From NCBI RefSeq assembly GCF_037038585.1, contig NC_092523.1, positions 43,179,001-43,243,000 of the forward strand: a DNA stretch of 64,000 nucleotides. The letters run 5' to 3'. Source of the DNA: Patagioenas fasciata (taxonomy: Eukaryota > Chordata > Aves > Columbiformes > Columbidae). Below, piece after piece: positions 1-12,480 of this stretch. Made by a program: the position numbers and the translations under genes. The notes beneath the pieces were generated by a model. It was not told the DNA's origin and did not search any database. It saw only the letters and a program-made list of their open reading frames with translations. The first letter of the stretch is position 1, and every line of letters starts with the position of its first letter.

Positions 1-560
1 GCTGCATGCAGGGGTCCAATCACTTCCCTAATCCTGCTGGCCACACTATTCCTGATACAAGCCAGGACGCAGTTGGCCACCTTGGTCACCTGGGCACACT
101 GCTGGCTCACATTCAGCCAGCTGTCAACCAAAACCCCCAGGCCTTTTTCCACCAGGCAGCTTTCCAGCCACTCTTCCCCGAGCATGTAGTGCTGGCTGGG
201 GTTGTTGTGACCCAAGTGCAGGACCCAGCACTCGGCCTTGTTAAACCTCATACAATTGGCATCAGTCCATCAATCCAACCAGTCCAGATCCCTCTGTATG
301 CCTTTCCCACCCTTGAGCAGATCAACACTCCCACCCATCTTGGTGTTATCTGCAAACTGAGGGTGCACTTAATCCCCTCATCCAGATAAAGAGATTAAAC
401 AGAACTGGCCCCAATACTGAGCCCTGGGGAACTCCACTTGTGATCAGCAGCCAACTGGATTTGACTCCATTCACCACAGCTCTTCAGACCTGACCATCCA
501 GCCTGTTTTTTACTCAGTGAAGACTATGCCAGTCCAAGCCATGAGCAGCCAGTGGACTAT
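1..560 (-). mobile_element. CR1 LINE fragment (ORF2 part), cut by window edge
   Basis: Read on the minus strand, this segment encodes the reverse-transcriptase C-terminal part of a chicken-repeat-1 LINE. It contains a VPQG-like block, then the conserved segment around CR1's 'LGHNNP' and the 'SQQCAQV' / 'ACIRNSVA'-like stretch. The frame is broken by substitutions and small indels, so it is a dead copy. The element runs 3'-ward out of the left edge, and its 5' side fades near 540-560. The plus-strand reading frame at 6-389 is only the antisense of this element. Family assignment rests on recognised CR1 consensus blocks; the subfamily is not assigned. Confidence 0.85.
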
Positions 561-2438
561 TATGCTCTACTTTGAGGGAGAGAAGGGAAGTTTGTTAGAT
601 TGTGTTTCATCTGTTAAATAAAATCCTGTTGAGACAACATATCAGCCTCATTTCCAGGGTTCCTGCTGGTAGTAAAAACAGTATAAAGGCATTGTAGGTG
701 TTTTATTCCAAATAGATTCCAATAGAGAAAACATAAAATTATCTTCTTAGAGAGTATTCTCCATAATGTTTCACACAATGTCATGCAAGTTTTATAATTG
801 CCTAGTAAATTATTGGTTTTGCATCTTCTGCTTTATTTTTAAATCTTGTAGTGCAAAAATAGGAATATTTGGGAAGATTTTGCTTTTGTCATCCTCGTCA
901 GATCACAATGTTTTCCTTTTCAGACTTATTGTTTCTAAACATGACAATTTCTATCAAGTGAAATTAGTTTATTTTATAGAAGTCTGATGTCTTGAAAAGC
1001 AGTTTTACACTTGGTGGTATTTGCCGCTTTCACTATAAAACTGTTCTTTCGGTTCATCTGACACTTCAAGTAAGAGTGCATTTATCAACAGCTAATGCCA
1101 TCCACTGTTGCAACAGAAGAATTTAAGAAGTGCTACCTAAGAACATGGCAAGAGCAGGCACTTTAAAATAAAAGCTTTAATTAATGCCATGAGCAGCATA
1201 TTACCTTTAGGCCTGCAATCTTTGTGAACTAATAGCTACGTTTTAAACAACTTTAGAATTTGGCAAAAAGTTCTTTTCAGAGTTGGTAGAGGGGAGCCTG
1301 CAACTCTGAAATAAATTGGATTTTTAAAATGGGTGCTAACGTGAGTAGGCACATGACAGGCAGGTAGCACTGCCGTATGCAACTTGGACGCTCACAGAGG
1401 TGACAGGAGAGGGTGGGCTGGGCAGCTGGGCCAAGGTTAGTGTTGCAGCACTCTGATGAATGCAAGGAAGCAGGAGAGCTTTATGGCTTCCTTGCATCAC
1501 CAAGGAATAACTGTCACAGTAACTTTTTAAAATAAAAAGCATTTCCATGCCCACTATGATTTGCCTCAGCTTTGTTCCTGATGGTCTGCTAAGCAAGTTT
1601 GACAGGTACATTGCTAACTGGTGGATACATTTCAGTGAGAGGAATGAGAACACAAGCTGAAGCTCTCTCAGAAATTACTTGACGCTTCTCACTGGGTTAC
1701 TATAATTGGAAGAGGTGATCTGAATGGTCTGTCAATGAAGAAGTGAAAATCTTGATATGAAGAAAAATCTTGTCTACTGCGTGAGGCTCACTGTTTGGGA
1801 AACTGTTTTCTCTTTGTGCTATTGTTCTGTAATGAAGCAATTTTTGTAGGAAAATTGAGATGTCTTTTCTCATACATACTTGATTTTTGTTGTATGAACT
1901 TGCACAAATGTTTTTTGCTGGATCTTTGATAAGGTTTTTTTTCCTCTCCACTGTCACGTATCTTTAAGCTATTCAAGATTTTTAGTGGTTGTGACGGATC
2001 CAGAACTTCTTAAAAAAAATCCAAGGGAACCATTCATGTTATCCCTACTTGAATGTCTGGATTACATTGCCTAATTCTTACTAGAACAGCATTACTGGAT
2101 GCTAAACTTCAATTATCTTTTTTAGGAGGACAATAGCTCAAGCTAGTTCAGAACTACCTTGATGGTAAATATGAGAATCTTTTCCTAAATTTATTTTAGC
2201 CAGTTGTTGTACTGGCATGCAGTTGTAGTGGTCTCTGCAAGATAAAGAAACTGTCAATGATGTACCTTTGTGCCCTGTTTTACTCTAGAACTAGATATAT
2301 TTTAGTTTTAGTGTGTTAAATTGTAAATCTCTGGTTAAACCAGAAGGTCTTGTTAACCAAATATCATAAGCAGAGTAGCTGTTTCTGGCAGCATCTGCAT
2401 AATTGTTATCTTAAGTGAATTAGTTCAGAGAAACTGAT
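561..2438. other. intergenic, nothing recognised
   Basis: AT-rich DNA with only short spurious reading frames, no splice-flanked coding block, and no repeat family that I recognise. Confidence 0.5.
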
Positions 2439-3216
2439 CACAGAATCATAGAATGTCCTGAGTTGGAAGGGACCCACAAGGATCATTGAGTCCAACTCCT
2501 GTCCCTGCATATGACAACCCCACAGTTCAACCATGTGTCTGAGCGTGTTGTTCAGTCTTTTCTTGAAAATTGTCAGGCCTGGGGACATGACTGCCTCCCT
2601 GGGGAACCTGTTCCAGTGCTCCACCACCCTCTGGGGGAAGAACCTTTTCCTAATGTCCAACCTAAACCTCCCCTAGCACATCTTCCTGACATTCCCTTGA
2701 GTTCTGTCATTGATCACTAAAGGGAAGAGTTCGGTGCCTGCCCCTCCTCCTCCCCTTGTGAGGAAGCTGTAGACCGCAATGAGGTTTCCTCTTAGTCTCC
2801 TCCAGACTGAACAGACCAAACGACTTTAGCCACTCCTCATACAGCTTCCTCTTCAAAACCTCCACCAGCTTCGTAGCCCTCTTCTGGACACTCTCCAGTA
2901 GCTTTATATCCTTTTTATCCTATGGTGCCTAGAACTGCACACAGTGCTCCAGGTGAGGCTGCACCAGTGCAGAGCAGAGCGGGGCAATCACCTCCCTCGC
3001 CTGGCTGGCAATGCTGTGCTTGATGCACCCCAGGACACGGTTTGCCCCTCTTGGCAGCCAGGGACACTGCTGGTTCATGTTCAACTTGCCATTAAATAGA
3101 ACCCCCAGATCCCTCTCTGCAGAGCTGCTTTCCAGCATCTCATCCCCCAGTCTGTATGTACAGCCAGGGTTGCTGCATTCCATGTGCAAAATCCAGCACT
3201 TGACAAACTGAACTGG
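2439..3216 (-). mobile_element. CR1 LINE, 3' end copy
   Basis: The plus strand begins with the reverse complement of the CR1 3' terminus (cacagaatcatagaatg, 2439-2455), so the copy is on the minus strand with its 3' tip at 2439. Reading minus, the C-terminal ORF2 blocks follow in order: a KDLGVLF-like block, 'QQCPWL', a 'REVIAPL' block, 'HLEHCVQF', and near the 3' end 'RVVEHWNRFPREAV'. The frame is split by stops and indels. The 5' truncation near 3216 is typical of CR1, which usually inserts 5'-truncated and without clear target duplications. Confidence 0.9.
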
Positions 3217-4286
3217 TAAATGCATGTGGAAATCATTCATTATCATCATTACAGTTTTCCTGTGATCATTTTTTGATAGCTTTCTGTAAGTATTATATCA
3301 GAAAGAATTAGAGATGGTGTGGGTTTTTTTTTTGTTTTGGTTTGGTTTTTAACATATGTTGCCTTAAACCTTCAACTTCAAGGACAGAATTTTGTGGGCA
3401 TTTCTAGATGGGTCAGACCAGGGAGTGGTGTGGCTCTAAGACTTGCAAGTCGCAGTCAGACAATATTTTATTAATACATCTATTTTTAAAAACTCATTTA
3501 CAGATGAGTCTGTGGCCTCATGGTTCTTTTACCCCTTAGCAGGTGTAAAAAGATGTTTCTGTAAAAGTGCTAGTTATGTTGTCATCAATCAATACAGTTT
3601 GCCAGGACTTTGACCTTTGCAATTCCTTTGACAACAAATTTACAGATTAATTATGCATTGTGTTAATAACATCCTTTTAAAATCTGCAGTTTCACTTCAC
3701 CCTAGAGCCTGTTTCTGCAGCTGTCATTCAGAGGGATTAACAGGAGTTTATATTATCTTTTCATTAAATCTGTCTTTTTATGAAGTTGACCAATGTAGCT
3801 TTTTGCTAGTAAGGTATTTAGCAGCTGGAGACCATCTGATTGTTTGATCATCTTCTGTTCTGCTCTGTTTAAACAGAGATGTTCAGAATGATACAGGCAA
3901 TTGTAGATAAAAGTATACCATAAATTTAAAGGACTGCATGACACTTGCATTATTTCATTTTCCACACCTTAACTGATTAAAAATAATAATCTTGTATAAT
4001 CCTTTCTAAAACGACACACCTCAACAGCAGTCAGTTTACTGAATTAGAGGAACTGAGTCAGATTTTTATTTTTTTCTTTAAACCTGCTGCCTAGTTAAGC
4101 TGGTGCTTCCACTAATCTACCCAAAATAATTAGTCTTTTATTAGATAAAATAAACTAGATTGTAACTAGCTTTTTTGGCTGTACTTAGAAATGGTACTCC
4201 CAGCTATTTCAGCCTAGATGTAGTACAGCAACAGAGAGAAACGGGGAGAAGAGAAAACTTCTACATCTATATTTCTTTTCTTCAGG
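3217..4286. other. intergenic, nothing recognised
   Basis: Unique-looking AT-rich DNA. It contains a short T/G-rich low-complexity run near 3325-3352. No gene is supported. Confidence 0.5.
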
Positions 4287-4447
4287 TGCTCAAGGCGAAG
4301 CTGGAAGCTAAGATGTGCACCCTGCTTTACCTGCATCTGAAGCGTGCGAGCAGACACTGGAAGCACAGCTCCAAAAAGCATGTGGCAGCTGGCAAAGCCC
4401 TCCTCAGGGTGAGATCCAGCAGCTTTCTTCACGGCTCCTGAATGGAG
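4287..4447 (+). other. exon-like island flanked by splice consensus, gene unknown
   Basis: A pyrimidine-rich acceptor (tttcttttcttcag, ending at 4286) is followed by 161 bp of higher GC with several CpGs, then a strong donor (GAG|GTGAGC, from 4448). Between them one frame is open from the acceptor to a TGA at about 4439-4441, a few bases before the donor. The other two frames contain early stops. That pattern suits a noncoding-RNA exon or a decayed exon better than an internal coding exon. No protein family is recognised, and chance splice motifs are a real alternative. Confidence 0.25.
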
Positions 4448-6791
4448 GTGAGCAAGAAACACTTTCTCGTTTTGAGGCTGTTCTGTATTTTGGCTTGCCC
4501 CTGATTACACTGGTGTCTCTACAGTGTTCACCATTTCTGGAAACTTACCCTAATTTAGGTGTGTTAATTTAGGATCCTTAGGGTTCCTCTGACATTGAAT
4601 CAATTATTCAATATTGTTAGTGGTTTATTTGTTGTTTTTTGATGCAGTAACGCTGGCCAATGGCTGCCAGAAAATTCTTCTCACATTCGCTCACCTACTG
4701 ACACAAGTCCTCAAACCAATCCTTTTAGCTTTGCAGGATATACACTTCAGTTTCCAAATTCATTGTAGAGTACAAATGCTTTGCAGTGGTTTGTTTTGCA
4801 TATCATTCCACTATAGTTAGTAATTTCCAGACAAGCAATGAGCCCTCAACTTACTGATGTTATTTGAATGTACCTTTAATACAACTCAGCTTCAAAGATA
4901 AAAATACACCTATTTACTGAAGCAAAAGTCTTGTGTAAAAAAAAAATAAAAGCTATCTTGAAGCCTGTTTTATATGGAAGTGTTTTCCTAGCTGTCACTT
5001 TGAATCTTTAAAGCACATTTCAGCCATAGCAGCCTGGGGATCAACTTGGCTAACACTACTCTGCCTCCAAATATTACTTCTCCCAGCTGGATCTTATGGC
5101 TCCTTGGTATACTGAATTCTAGCTGGTATAAGTGAAGCTAGAAATGTTGATGTGCTTTGCTGCTATAAAAGAAACAGAGGAGGTAAGATCTTGTATTAGA
5201 TCCTCTGAATTGGGATTTAGGCTGCATATTTATATAAAAGCATTTCCTTTTTAACAACAAGGCCTTATTGCATTTCACTTTTTTTGAGTTCTTAAAGAGA
5301 GCTGACCTGGGAATGTTTGCCTCTGAACTCACAAAAGATTCTTCAATATACCAGCTCTCTCCTCATGATTTCCTTCTTGCTGAGGAAAACAATTGTGTTC
5401 CAGTTACAAATTAGGCTTTCCCTTTTCAGGCAGAAAAATTTACCTTGTGAAATGCTTGTTTTTATAACTGATTGCAAATTGCATATCATAAAAGTTATCC
5501 ACTGTGTAATAGTTTCAGTTGTATATAGCTATTCTGACTCACTAAAGTGACTACACACCACATTTTAATCAACCATGTGTCAACATTAAGACCAAAGTAC
5601 ATAAACTAAACTCTTTGTGTTCTGAACATTTCTTTCCCTGGCAGTTGCTACACAGCCAGCCTCTGGCATCTCTGCACAGACCCTTCAGATAAGCCAATAA
5701 AATTCAATCTGCTGTGCAGAAAAGCAGACCTACAAACCTCTCTGGTTTAAAAAAGAGCCATCTTAAAAGTGGTGGTCCTTTTAACCTGGTAAAAACTCAC
5801 CTTTCAGCTGAGATGAATTTGATGCAAATGAACAATGAGTTAAATTTTAGGCTGCCTGGGCACTTCTGCTCCCCAACATGTGGGAGTGTGATCACTATCC
5901 TAATGTTTAGTTCCCACTGAAGAGTGTTGGTTGCCTCTATGTTTCCTGAAGTTCTCGAACTAAGAACTTAGCTTTAGGTATTTATTTATTCTTATTGTGT
6001 TGACACTGTTTAAACTTTCTTTGCCTCTGAACTGAGATGCTATCTAGATACTTAGCTGAACTCAAGTGCACTTGGTAGTTCATTGACTTAGACTGATTTC
6101 AATGTAAAACTAGTGTTTTCAGGGCCTCAGAAGGGATGGAATAAAGAGACAGGGTCCTTAAAGTTAATACAATAAATCAAGCTACTTTATATATGAAGGT
6201 AGACAGCATAATGCAAGTGAGAGAGACTGGATTTTTAAATTCAGTGTTTCAACCTTAAATTAAGTGCTTACTACAGGGAAAGGGAAAGCAGAGCAGAAAA
6301 TTAAGCCAAATTTATATTACAAGTATAGGTATTAACCCAGGTTGAAAATCTGGTAATAGTGACTATAGATGGGAAAAGGTGGATGACAGGAAAATAAATT
6401 GGTTTTAATATATTTCTTCCCCCCTCTTTCTGAATAATGTGGACAGTTTACTTCATGCATGTACTAGGGGTGAAAGTGGAATCTTCAGAAAAAGATAGTG
6501 TTGTGTGCACCCAGCACATGCTGACTCTTTTGGTTACAGAGGGAAAAACTGTGTTCCTGCCATGAGCCTTCCTCTTCGCAGCCCTTCTTGAAGGCTCCCA
6601 GGGCACCTTTAGATGTGATGGGATTTTCAGCCTGCGCTTGCTCGTTCATTTCCCACCTGGCACATGTCAGCCTTCCCAATACCCATCACTAAACGAACCA
6701 TTCTTTAAAGTAACTTTATTTAAACCACTGCAATACTTCTGGAAGGATGTCAATTTTAACTGTGCAAAATCTGCACCAGCGTGACAGTATT
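4448..6791. other. intergenic, nothing recognised
   Basis: Mostly AT-rich unique DNA. No repeat family or coding block is recognised. Confidence 0.5.
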
Positions 6792-7268
6792 TCAAAGCTT
6801 GTATTTATTGTAGATATCAGTCTTTTGCATATTTTTCTTGACTTTCTGCTTCGCTTTGTAAGGTGGTAATTGGAAAAAAGAGCCCCTGGTTTTAGTATTT
6901 TCTAACTTTAAAAAAGTACTAATAAATAAAAAAAATCTTAAGAGTACATTTATGGGTGAATTAACTTTAAAAGCTCTAAACGCTATCTCTTTTACCTCTG
7001 GAGTGACCATACCGTAATCTCTGGTCAGGCGCAGTAGCTGGAGGGAGATGAATTGTGTTGACCAGGAGAGGGCTCCCGCAGCCTTCTGATACTGCTCAAC
7101 TTCGGCGCTTGGAGACCTAAAGGTGTAGTAGCTACAGGGAAATTCATGCAAGAAATGCTCAAATCGGATTATGTTCACCACTGTGCCATAGATACCACAA
7201 ATGTAACGAATAAATGTCTTCTTTTGCCTTTTTTCTTTTTTTCTTTTTAGGAAAAAAATGTAAAACAA
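6792..7268 (-). other. unrecognised reading frame with a CpG-retaining core
   Basis: A 158-codon minus-strand frame. Its two ends are low-complexity (Lys/Phe-rich, translated from homopolymer-like DNA). The core, about 6990-7235, has protein-like composition (for example 'GIYGTVVNIIRFEHF' and 'SLQLLRLTRDYGMVTPE') and about eight CpGs in 250 bp, in an otherwise CpG-poor surround. A donor-like GAG|GTAAAA occurs on the minus strand just after 'MVTPE' (about 7000). No pyrimidine-tract acceptor lies upstream, so it does not look like a clean internal exon. I do not recognise the family. It could be an exon of an unknown transcript, a decayed retrocopy or transposon, or chance. Confidence 0.2.
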
Positions 7269-10200
7269 GTATGCTGTTGCAACTCAGCTGGATTTTTTTT
7301 TCCCTTTATTTTGTTAAACAGCATTTAAATTATATAGAAATCAGCTTTGTAAACAGCACCACCACCAACATGCAGATTATCACTAATGTGCTTGGCTTTG
7401 CCAAGGAAATTCCAGAGTTTTATGAAAAGGCACATCATTTTGGAGTCCTTAATATAGTTAAATCACTGTTAGGAGAATAGAAATTCAGGTTTCAGTCAGA
7501 AAAAAGTTGTTTGTTTGTTTGGTTTTTTTGACATATTGTTTACAATTTTTTGCTGTCCTTTGAACAACCCTATATATCATGAAGGATAAATTTATATCAT
7601 GATATAAGCACAGAATCAGCCGGGCTGTACGACCTCTAAGTATTCCTCTTATTTGTTAAAAAATAAATGTGGTAAAATCTATATATGAATGCTATTGCAC
7701 AACTAGTGTAACAGATGCTGTCTTCAGTTCTGCTTTAAACAAAAACAAGCAAGGTTAATTGCATTTCTAACAATGGTTAAATGAACTCCGCTTTTTAGTT
7801 CTTGTTTATCATTGTACATTACAGGTTTAGTTCTGCTTACAGTCTAGTGTAAGCATTATCCCATGAAATTCAAGCATGGAAAGTATTACAGTGCATGCAG
7901 CCAGTAATATATGCAAAGAAAATAAACCATGATGAATTTATGGTATGTTCTTTAAAAGCTTTTTCTAACCTGTTTTTATGGTGCTGGTCATAAAATTCTT
8001 AGTACAGTCATGTCTTTTATAGACATTCATAATTAAAGCGACAGGTTGGAAGCTATAGTTCAGCAAAAACAACAGCCAAACTGTGAAAAATAAACCTTTC
8101 CTTTTCATGTACTTGAATAAGTGTCAATGAAATATGCTGTAGTGTCCCCTTAGCTTTTTAGGGACAGCTCGATCTACTCAACTTCTCATTTTGACAGATG
8201 TGCTCCATTTTTTTCCCCTACTGTTACTCTCTTTAATCATCTTTGTGGTAGTAACTCAACAAAATATTTTCTCGATATCAGACCTATTGTGGCATATAAT
8301 GGACCAATAAAAATGGAGGCAATACCTTAATAGCAAAGGGTAGTTTGTTGTTGGAGCTGTAGTATGATGTGAAGTTGCTTGGGTCAGAGCACATACCAGA
8401 GTCTACCTCCAGTGAGGTAAAATAAATTTATCTTAGTAGAAGAAAATAAATTAACCATATCCAACTGTCTAATTTTTTTGCCATACTATTAGTAAGGCCC
8501 TAATCAGCTGTGCAGATAGATTCCTTCATTCCACTTCATCTCTGGGAAGTGATTCCTCATTCTCTCTCCAAAAAGTCTCACACAGGTGTCTTCCACAACT
8601 TTCTGGAAGGTCTCCAATTTTAGACTGCTTCAGATCAAGAGGGAAAACAAGTACCATAGAGTCTGCAGTCTCATTCACTGCTTTTTTCAGTCATCTTGCC
8701 TCTTCTGGGAATGGAATGGCACTTGAGGGCCCCCGCTGACTGCAGGTGTGATGATGTGCAAGGTGGAGATCAGTGTTATGTGTCCCAGAGAGAGCTTCTG
8801 GGAACTAACTGTAATTTGTCTGACGTAAATTGCCTTGGAGCAGCTTTTCTGATGAACGGAGTCCCACAAAACCAGTAAGAGATCAACTGTGCCCTGAATG
8901 AGTTTCAATCCCTGAATGATCTTAAGACACACCCTCAATTAGAGCATATTGCAATTTGGTTCTGCAGTAGGAATGAAGTTCTGAACTTCACCTGTTATGA
9001 TTTGCAGTGAGGATCAGATGAGGCTGTGCTCTCTGAAATGTGCTCTTGTACTCCAGGATATTAATTGAGATAATGCATCATCAAGGATTCAAACAATTAC
9101 CTTTATGAGATGTGTGTTGGAACTGATGGAGTCTTAAAAAAATTGTAATTGTTCTGCCTATATTGGGTCCCAGTAGTTACATAAAAATGAGTTTAATTTT
9201 CCTGCAGTAAACAGCTTGTGCTTTTCCCACTTGTGCTAACACCATCAAAATCAAACCAAAACAAAAACAAACAAACAAACAAAAAAAACCACCCCAAACA
9301 CTAACACAACAGAAAGTAAAGATTTAGACTGCATTCTGACCTCTCAAGCAGTTTCTTAATCCTTAGGCCGGGAGGCCAAAATCCTTATGAACACTAAATG
9401 AACCCTAATTTAGTGAAGAGTCTCATAAAGCCAAGGGAATAACTAGCAGTCAAAACAGAGTAAAACTTAACATCTTGTTCAACATAAGTAAATCTGGACA
9501 TAAAGTACAAAGAGGCATTAAGATTACTTGTAGTAAGGATGGCTTTACTTATCTCCTTGCTTAGCCATTTTTCTCCTCATTAAAACAAACAAAACCCACA
9601 CAAAACCAAAAACCAAATAAAAAAAACCCCCACAGATTTATAATTAAAATTATAATTAGTGGTCTTGTGGTCTACCATTAAATGGGTTTTGTGTCTTTGT
9701 GGTTCCAACTGAGTCTGAAAAGATGAAAAACTGCTTGCTTAACACCAGGTTAGTCCTCTGAAGAAAGTTTGTACCAGGAGTGCCCTTAAAATCCTTTTGT
9801 ACATCATTTTGTTCACAGTGACAGTAATAAATGTTTCCTGCTGAAAAATGTCCAATTAATGTGGCATTCAAGTAATATAGACATAAGCCTTCTCCTGCTA
9901 AGACAAAGCAAACATTTATTTAACTGGATATAAGAGCGAGGCCAACGTACTTTAGTCTTGAATGTTAAATCATTATTCTGATAATTTCCCGTAGGAGTAT
10001 TTTTAAGCCTTATTATTAAAAGGATCATCTTAATGTGACTACAAGGGCAAAACGAAGCATTCATATGTAGATTTGGATTGTAACACTGTCTTCTTTTACA
10101 ATATTTCCTAATATTAGTAGGTAAGGAAGTAATTTCATAACTTTCAAATATTTAACAAAATTTTATTTTCAAAAGCAAACAAGATTAATAGAAATCTGAT

Positions 10201-10706
10201 TTGTATAGTTATACTGTATTTATAGCAATGATCCTAGTTTTACCCTTAATGCACAGTTTAGCTTTTTGAAAAACACTGTGACCACATCTTCCTGTCTGTA
10301 GTGATATTCTTTCTCAGGAAATCAGGTTTTTTACAAAGTTTGTGTCAGAATCAGTAAGACTATTTTTACCAAGGACATACTGTATTAGGCTTTTTATTCT
10401 TTTTTTCATTGTGTTTAATGAGACATAGATTAATAAGGAGGCCAGGAGATCATGGTAACCTTTGGAGTAGAGCAGATGTCACCAGTATCTCTGAGCTTGC
10501 AGAGATTTAAAAACAGGTGCTGTGTTAAGACTCACTGGCATGTGGATAGCATCATGCCCTAGAACGATGGCACAGATTGTCTTAATGGCACAGGATGATG
10601 CATTATGAGTGATCACAGGCAAAACTATCCATATCACAAGGTTGGAAAGAAAATGCTTTTACATTATAGAAACATTTTGAAAGGGGAAGGGGCACGTGTA
10701 TCTATG
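7269..10706. other. intergenic, low-complexity patches only
   Basis: AT-rich DNA with A/C-rich low-complexity runs near 9255-9300 and 9585-9635 and GTTT runs near 7508-7525. No gene is supported. Confidence 0.5.
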
Positions 10707-10767
10707 CTCACTTATTAGCTATTACTCATTTATTAGCTAATCATTAGCTCATTTATTAGCTATTACT
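10707..10767 (+). repeat. short imperfect tandem repeat
   Basis: The block 'catttattagcta' occurs three times, with small variations, in about 60 bp. Spacers are about 7-15 bp. It is too short and irregular for a satellite or CRISPR array and is probably replication slippage. Confidence 0.6.
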
Positions 10768-11859
10768 TCAAAAATTTGCAATAGGCTCCCTGGCTACATG
10801 TGGGATTAGCAATGTTCAATGGTAGTGTCAGAAGCTCGTTGTCCCTGGCAGATACTTGAGAAGCATCTGGCTTTGATGGATTCCTTTGTTGCTGGCATAA
10901 AATGGCTAGGGAGTTTTAGTGTGGGCACGCTTTTATTTCACTTGCTGTCTTTCATTTTCCTTCCTGTAAAAAGTCACTTTAACTGAGTATGAACAGTGAC
11001 AGCAGCTCTGCCTACCTTCAGTGAAAAGGCAACTTTCAACCAATTAAACATATAACTCTAATAAAAATATATACTGTTGGATCAAACCCAAGCAACTTCA
11101 GGAAACTTCATTGCATACTGCACGTTACATGCCTTAGAAAATATTGCTTTTCTGGATTCAACAGTATATGAAAAGACATTAAACAGAAAACCAAGCCTGA
11201 TCTCAGAGATCATAGACCATCATGGTCAAAAATTGTTCAGAAATTTACCTAATAGTCTTTATAAAGGTCTTCCATGAAGATTATGACTTTATACCATTAT
11301 TGCAGTTCTGTGGGGGAAAGAAAGAAGAGCTTTGTCTTGGACCAGAGTCCTGTCAGTGGCCCTAAGACAGTTCCAGACTGTATAAATATATTTTCTGGCT
11401 AGGACTTTTTATTGCAAATAGTATAGGCATAATTTGGCTTTCATCAAAATCAAAGGCTGAATTTCTAAACCCAACAGTATTTACAAAGCATGAATTTCTG
11501 AAGACTATGTTGTTTAATACTTTTTATCTTGTATGCTGCACAGAAAAGTATCAGGACTACTGTAAGAAAATTATTGATTTTTTTTTTTTTTCAGAGTGAC
11601 ATGATAGTCAACAGACCACTATGGATTACAGAAGGGCTTTTTGATCTGTTAGTAATTTTTCCGTAGGGAAGTTATCCATGCCACTTGTCCTGTACTTCTC
11701 AAAAGGAGAGTGGGAGCCTATCTCAGCATGACTAGGAGCAGATACTTCTCTTCCTGGCTGTGCTCTTCTTCTCGGTTCTCACACATCTTCAGATCAGTGG
11801 ATGGCGTTTTTTTATTCCTTTCGCACTGCTGAGATGGAAACACTTTGCCATGAGAATTT
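10768..11859. other. intergenic, nothing recognised
   Basis: AT-rich, with a T-run near 11578-11592. No supported gene. Confidence 0.5.
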
Positions 11860-12480
11860 CCAGCCTCCAGGAACAGGCTCCAACCACCAGCCAATACAGG
11901 GGCAATGTGGTTTTCCTCTCCTGCTCTGTCCCTGCTGCCTGCCCTCCCTGCCCACAGCCCTGCCCAGGGCTGGCTCTCCCCCAGTTGGGCATCTGCCTGG
12001 GACACGGTGCCCCGGCTGCCCAAGCCCAGGCAGAGACCCTGCACTGTCTGCTCTGCTTACAGCTGCTCTAGACCTATGTGAGCCATATGCATCTGATCTC
12101 AGCCACTGTTGCCATGGCACTATTGAGAACCACAGAGACTCCAACATCTTCCCCACAGTCTAAATAAATATACTCCAGTGTTGGCCCATACTGAGCTCCT
12201 GGCGCTGTCAGCCCCACTGGCCTGGCTGGCTGTGTACACATACACAGGCACATCGCAAGAAGAGCCAGAGGCCCCGAATGCATTTGCAAAGAGCAACTTT
12301 TATTTTAGTTACCTCTCTACTGGGGCATCTCCGAAGCCAGACCTAAGCTCCCAGGCAGAGGTGACACAGGCAGGGATGCAGGCGCTGGTCAGTTCAGCCC
12401 TGCTGGAAGATCGCTGGGCCTGCTGAGCTCGCCTGTATTTCGAGGCTTCAGGCAGGCGCAGCCTCCCGCTCTTTCTCACA
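11860..12480. other. GC-rich patch of unknown nature
   Basis: About 600 bp of clearly higher GC than the flanks, rich in CCTG/CAGG words. Several overlapping short frames exist on both strands, none with a recognisable domain. An AATAAA lies near 12163 on the plus strand, and a TTTTATT (AATAAAA on minus) near 12298. These could mark an old repeat or LTR, but no clean TG...CA ends are visible. Not assigned. Confidence 0.3.

Noticed and set aside
6-389. 127-codon plus-strand frame at the window start
   Set aside because: Antisense of a minus-strand CR1 fragment.
10707-10767. CRISPR-like spaced repeats
   Set aside because: Only three imperfect copies with uneven short spacers, in a vertebrate genome.
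11718-12426. Multiple frames of 60-120 codons around 12 kb
   Set aside because: Overlap on both strands, no domain, no splice structure; explained by GC-rich composition.
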